A DNA stretch of 64,000 nt from Geofilum rubicundum JCM 15548 (GTDB taxonomy: Bacteria > Bacteroidota > Bacteroidia > Bacteroidales > Marinilabiliaceae). The stretch covers positions 1-64,000 of the forward strand of contig NZ_BAZW01000021.1 in assembly GCF_000974365.1 (NCBI RefSeq), given 5' to 3'. Positions 63,825 through 64,000 of the stretch are shown here, one piece after another; the first letter of the stretch is position 1, and the number at the start of each line of letters is the position of its first letter. The translations under genes and the position numbers were made by a program. The notes beneath the pieces were generated by a model. The model was not told the origin of the DNA, made no database searches, and saw only the letters and a list, made by a program, of their open reading frames with translations.

Positions 63825-64000
63825 ATGCATAAAATTCTGGTTATCAATCCGGGTTCTACCTCCACAAAAATTGCTGTTTTTGAGGAAGAAAAATCGATTC
63901 TGCTTAAAACCCTGAGACATTCTGCCGAGAAGATGTCCGGCTTTTCTGACATTGCTTCTCAATATGCTTTTCGAAAGCAAGTCATCTTAAATGAACTTGA
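63825..64000 (+). CDS. buk: Butyrate kinase, N-terminal part (cut by window end)
   Basis: 58 codons visible from ATG 63825: M-H-K-I-L-V-I-N-P-G-S-T-S-T-K-I-A-V-F, the phosphate-1 motif of butyrate kinases (P-G-S-T-S-T-K, versus N-C-G-S-S-S in acetate kinase). It would turn butyryl-phosphate into butyrate and ATP. The remainder lies outside the window. Confidence 0.88.
   Translation, partial: MHKILVINPGSTSTKIAVFEEEKSILLKTLRHSAEKMSGFSDIASQYAFRKQVILNEL

Noticed and set aside
1-64000. tRNA genes, CRISPR arrays, replication origin
   Set aside because: No T-loop strings with a cloverleaf, no regular repeat-spacer pattern and no origin-like boxes were seen on reading.

Overview
The window comes from a fermentative Bacteroidota, most likely of the Marinilabiliales type. 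The evidence is: TAnnTTTG/TTG (-7/-33) promoters; two large secreted proteins with type IX secretion C-terminal sorting domains; DUF6340, DUF6250 and SPOR-family proteins; and a complete acetate/butyrate phosphotransferase-kinase cluster. The genus is inference; no rRNA or tRNA lies in the window.

Layout. 1-14 kb is housekeeping: a SPOR protein, RNase P RNA, a YihY membrane protein, a previously unlabelled structured RNA (about 2541-2781, minus), a broken DUF2179 gene, a thioesterase, RF3, a PHP phosphatase, a biotin carboxylase/biotin carrier pair, ferritin, an RNA methyltransferase, a MaoC hydratase, and M48 and M49-type peptidases. 14-18 kb holds a cold-shock gene, a 53-residue small protein, a REC-SpoIIE phosphatase and a three-gene selenium/sulfur cluster (YedF-like, cysteine desulfurase-like, DUF3343). 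18-23.5 kb has a rhamnogalacturonan locus (PL26-type lyase plus DUF6250 lipoprotein) and a dihydrouridine synthase. 23.6-33 kb has an M16C peptidase and two type IX-secreted modular carbohydrate-active/binding proteins. 33-37.4 kb has an NAD-dependent dehydrogenase, a histidine kinase and an AAA_14 ATPase.

37.49-47.52 kb is the most interesting part: an AT-rich, about 10 kb defence island inserted at the 3' end of mnmE, the site also used by SGI1. Both ends carry an 18-bp attachment sequence that encodes F-C-I-G-K-stop; the two copies differ at four positions, all synonymous. A 12-bp direct repeat (AGGGCAACAAAT) lies inside both ends. Cargo is an AbiE toxin-antitoxin pair and a four-gene Wadjet (JetABCD) anti-plasmid operon. 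No integrase is present; an IS30-type element with a broken transposase sits where one might be expected and truncates a zinc-finger/HTH (excisionase-like) gene. The IS30 end may also supply the -33 element of the Wadjet promoter.

47.5-64 kb returns to housekeeping: mnmE, sucD, a sirtuin, an MscS channel, fabG, an iron alcohol dehydrogenase, a DUF6340 lipoprotein, a DacB-type carboxypeptidase, an omega-amidase, a TonB_C/plug-like hybrid, and pta - hbd-like - ackA - ptb - buk (buk cut by the window end). These last genes convert acyl-CoA to acyl-phosphate to acid plus ATP.

Six genes (DUF2179, PL26 lyase, dus, mnmE, dacB, TonB_C) are each split by what looks like loss of one base in a short homopolymer. 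Their composite spans are all 3n+2 long. Six in 64 kb, including in near-universal genes, suggests sequence errors more than real decay.
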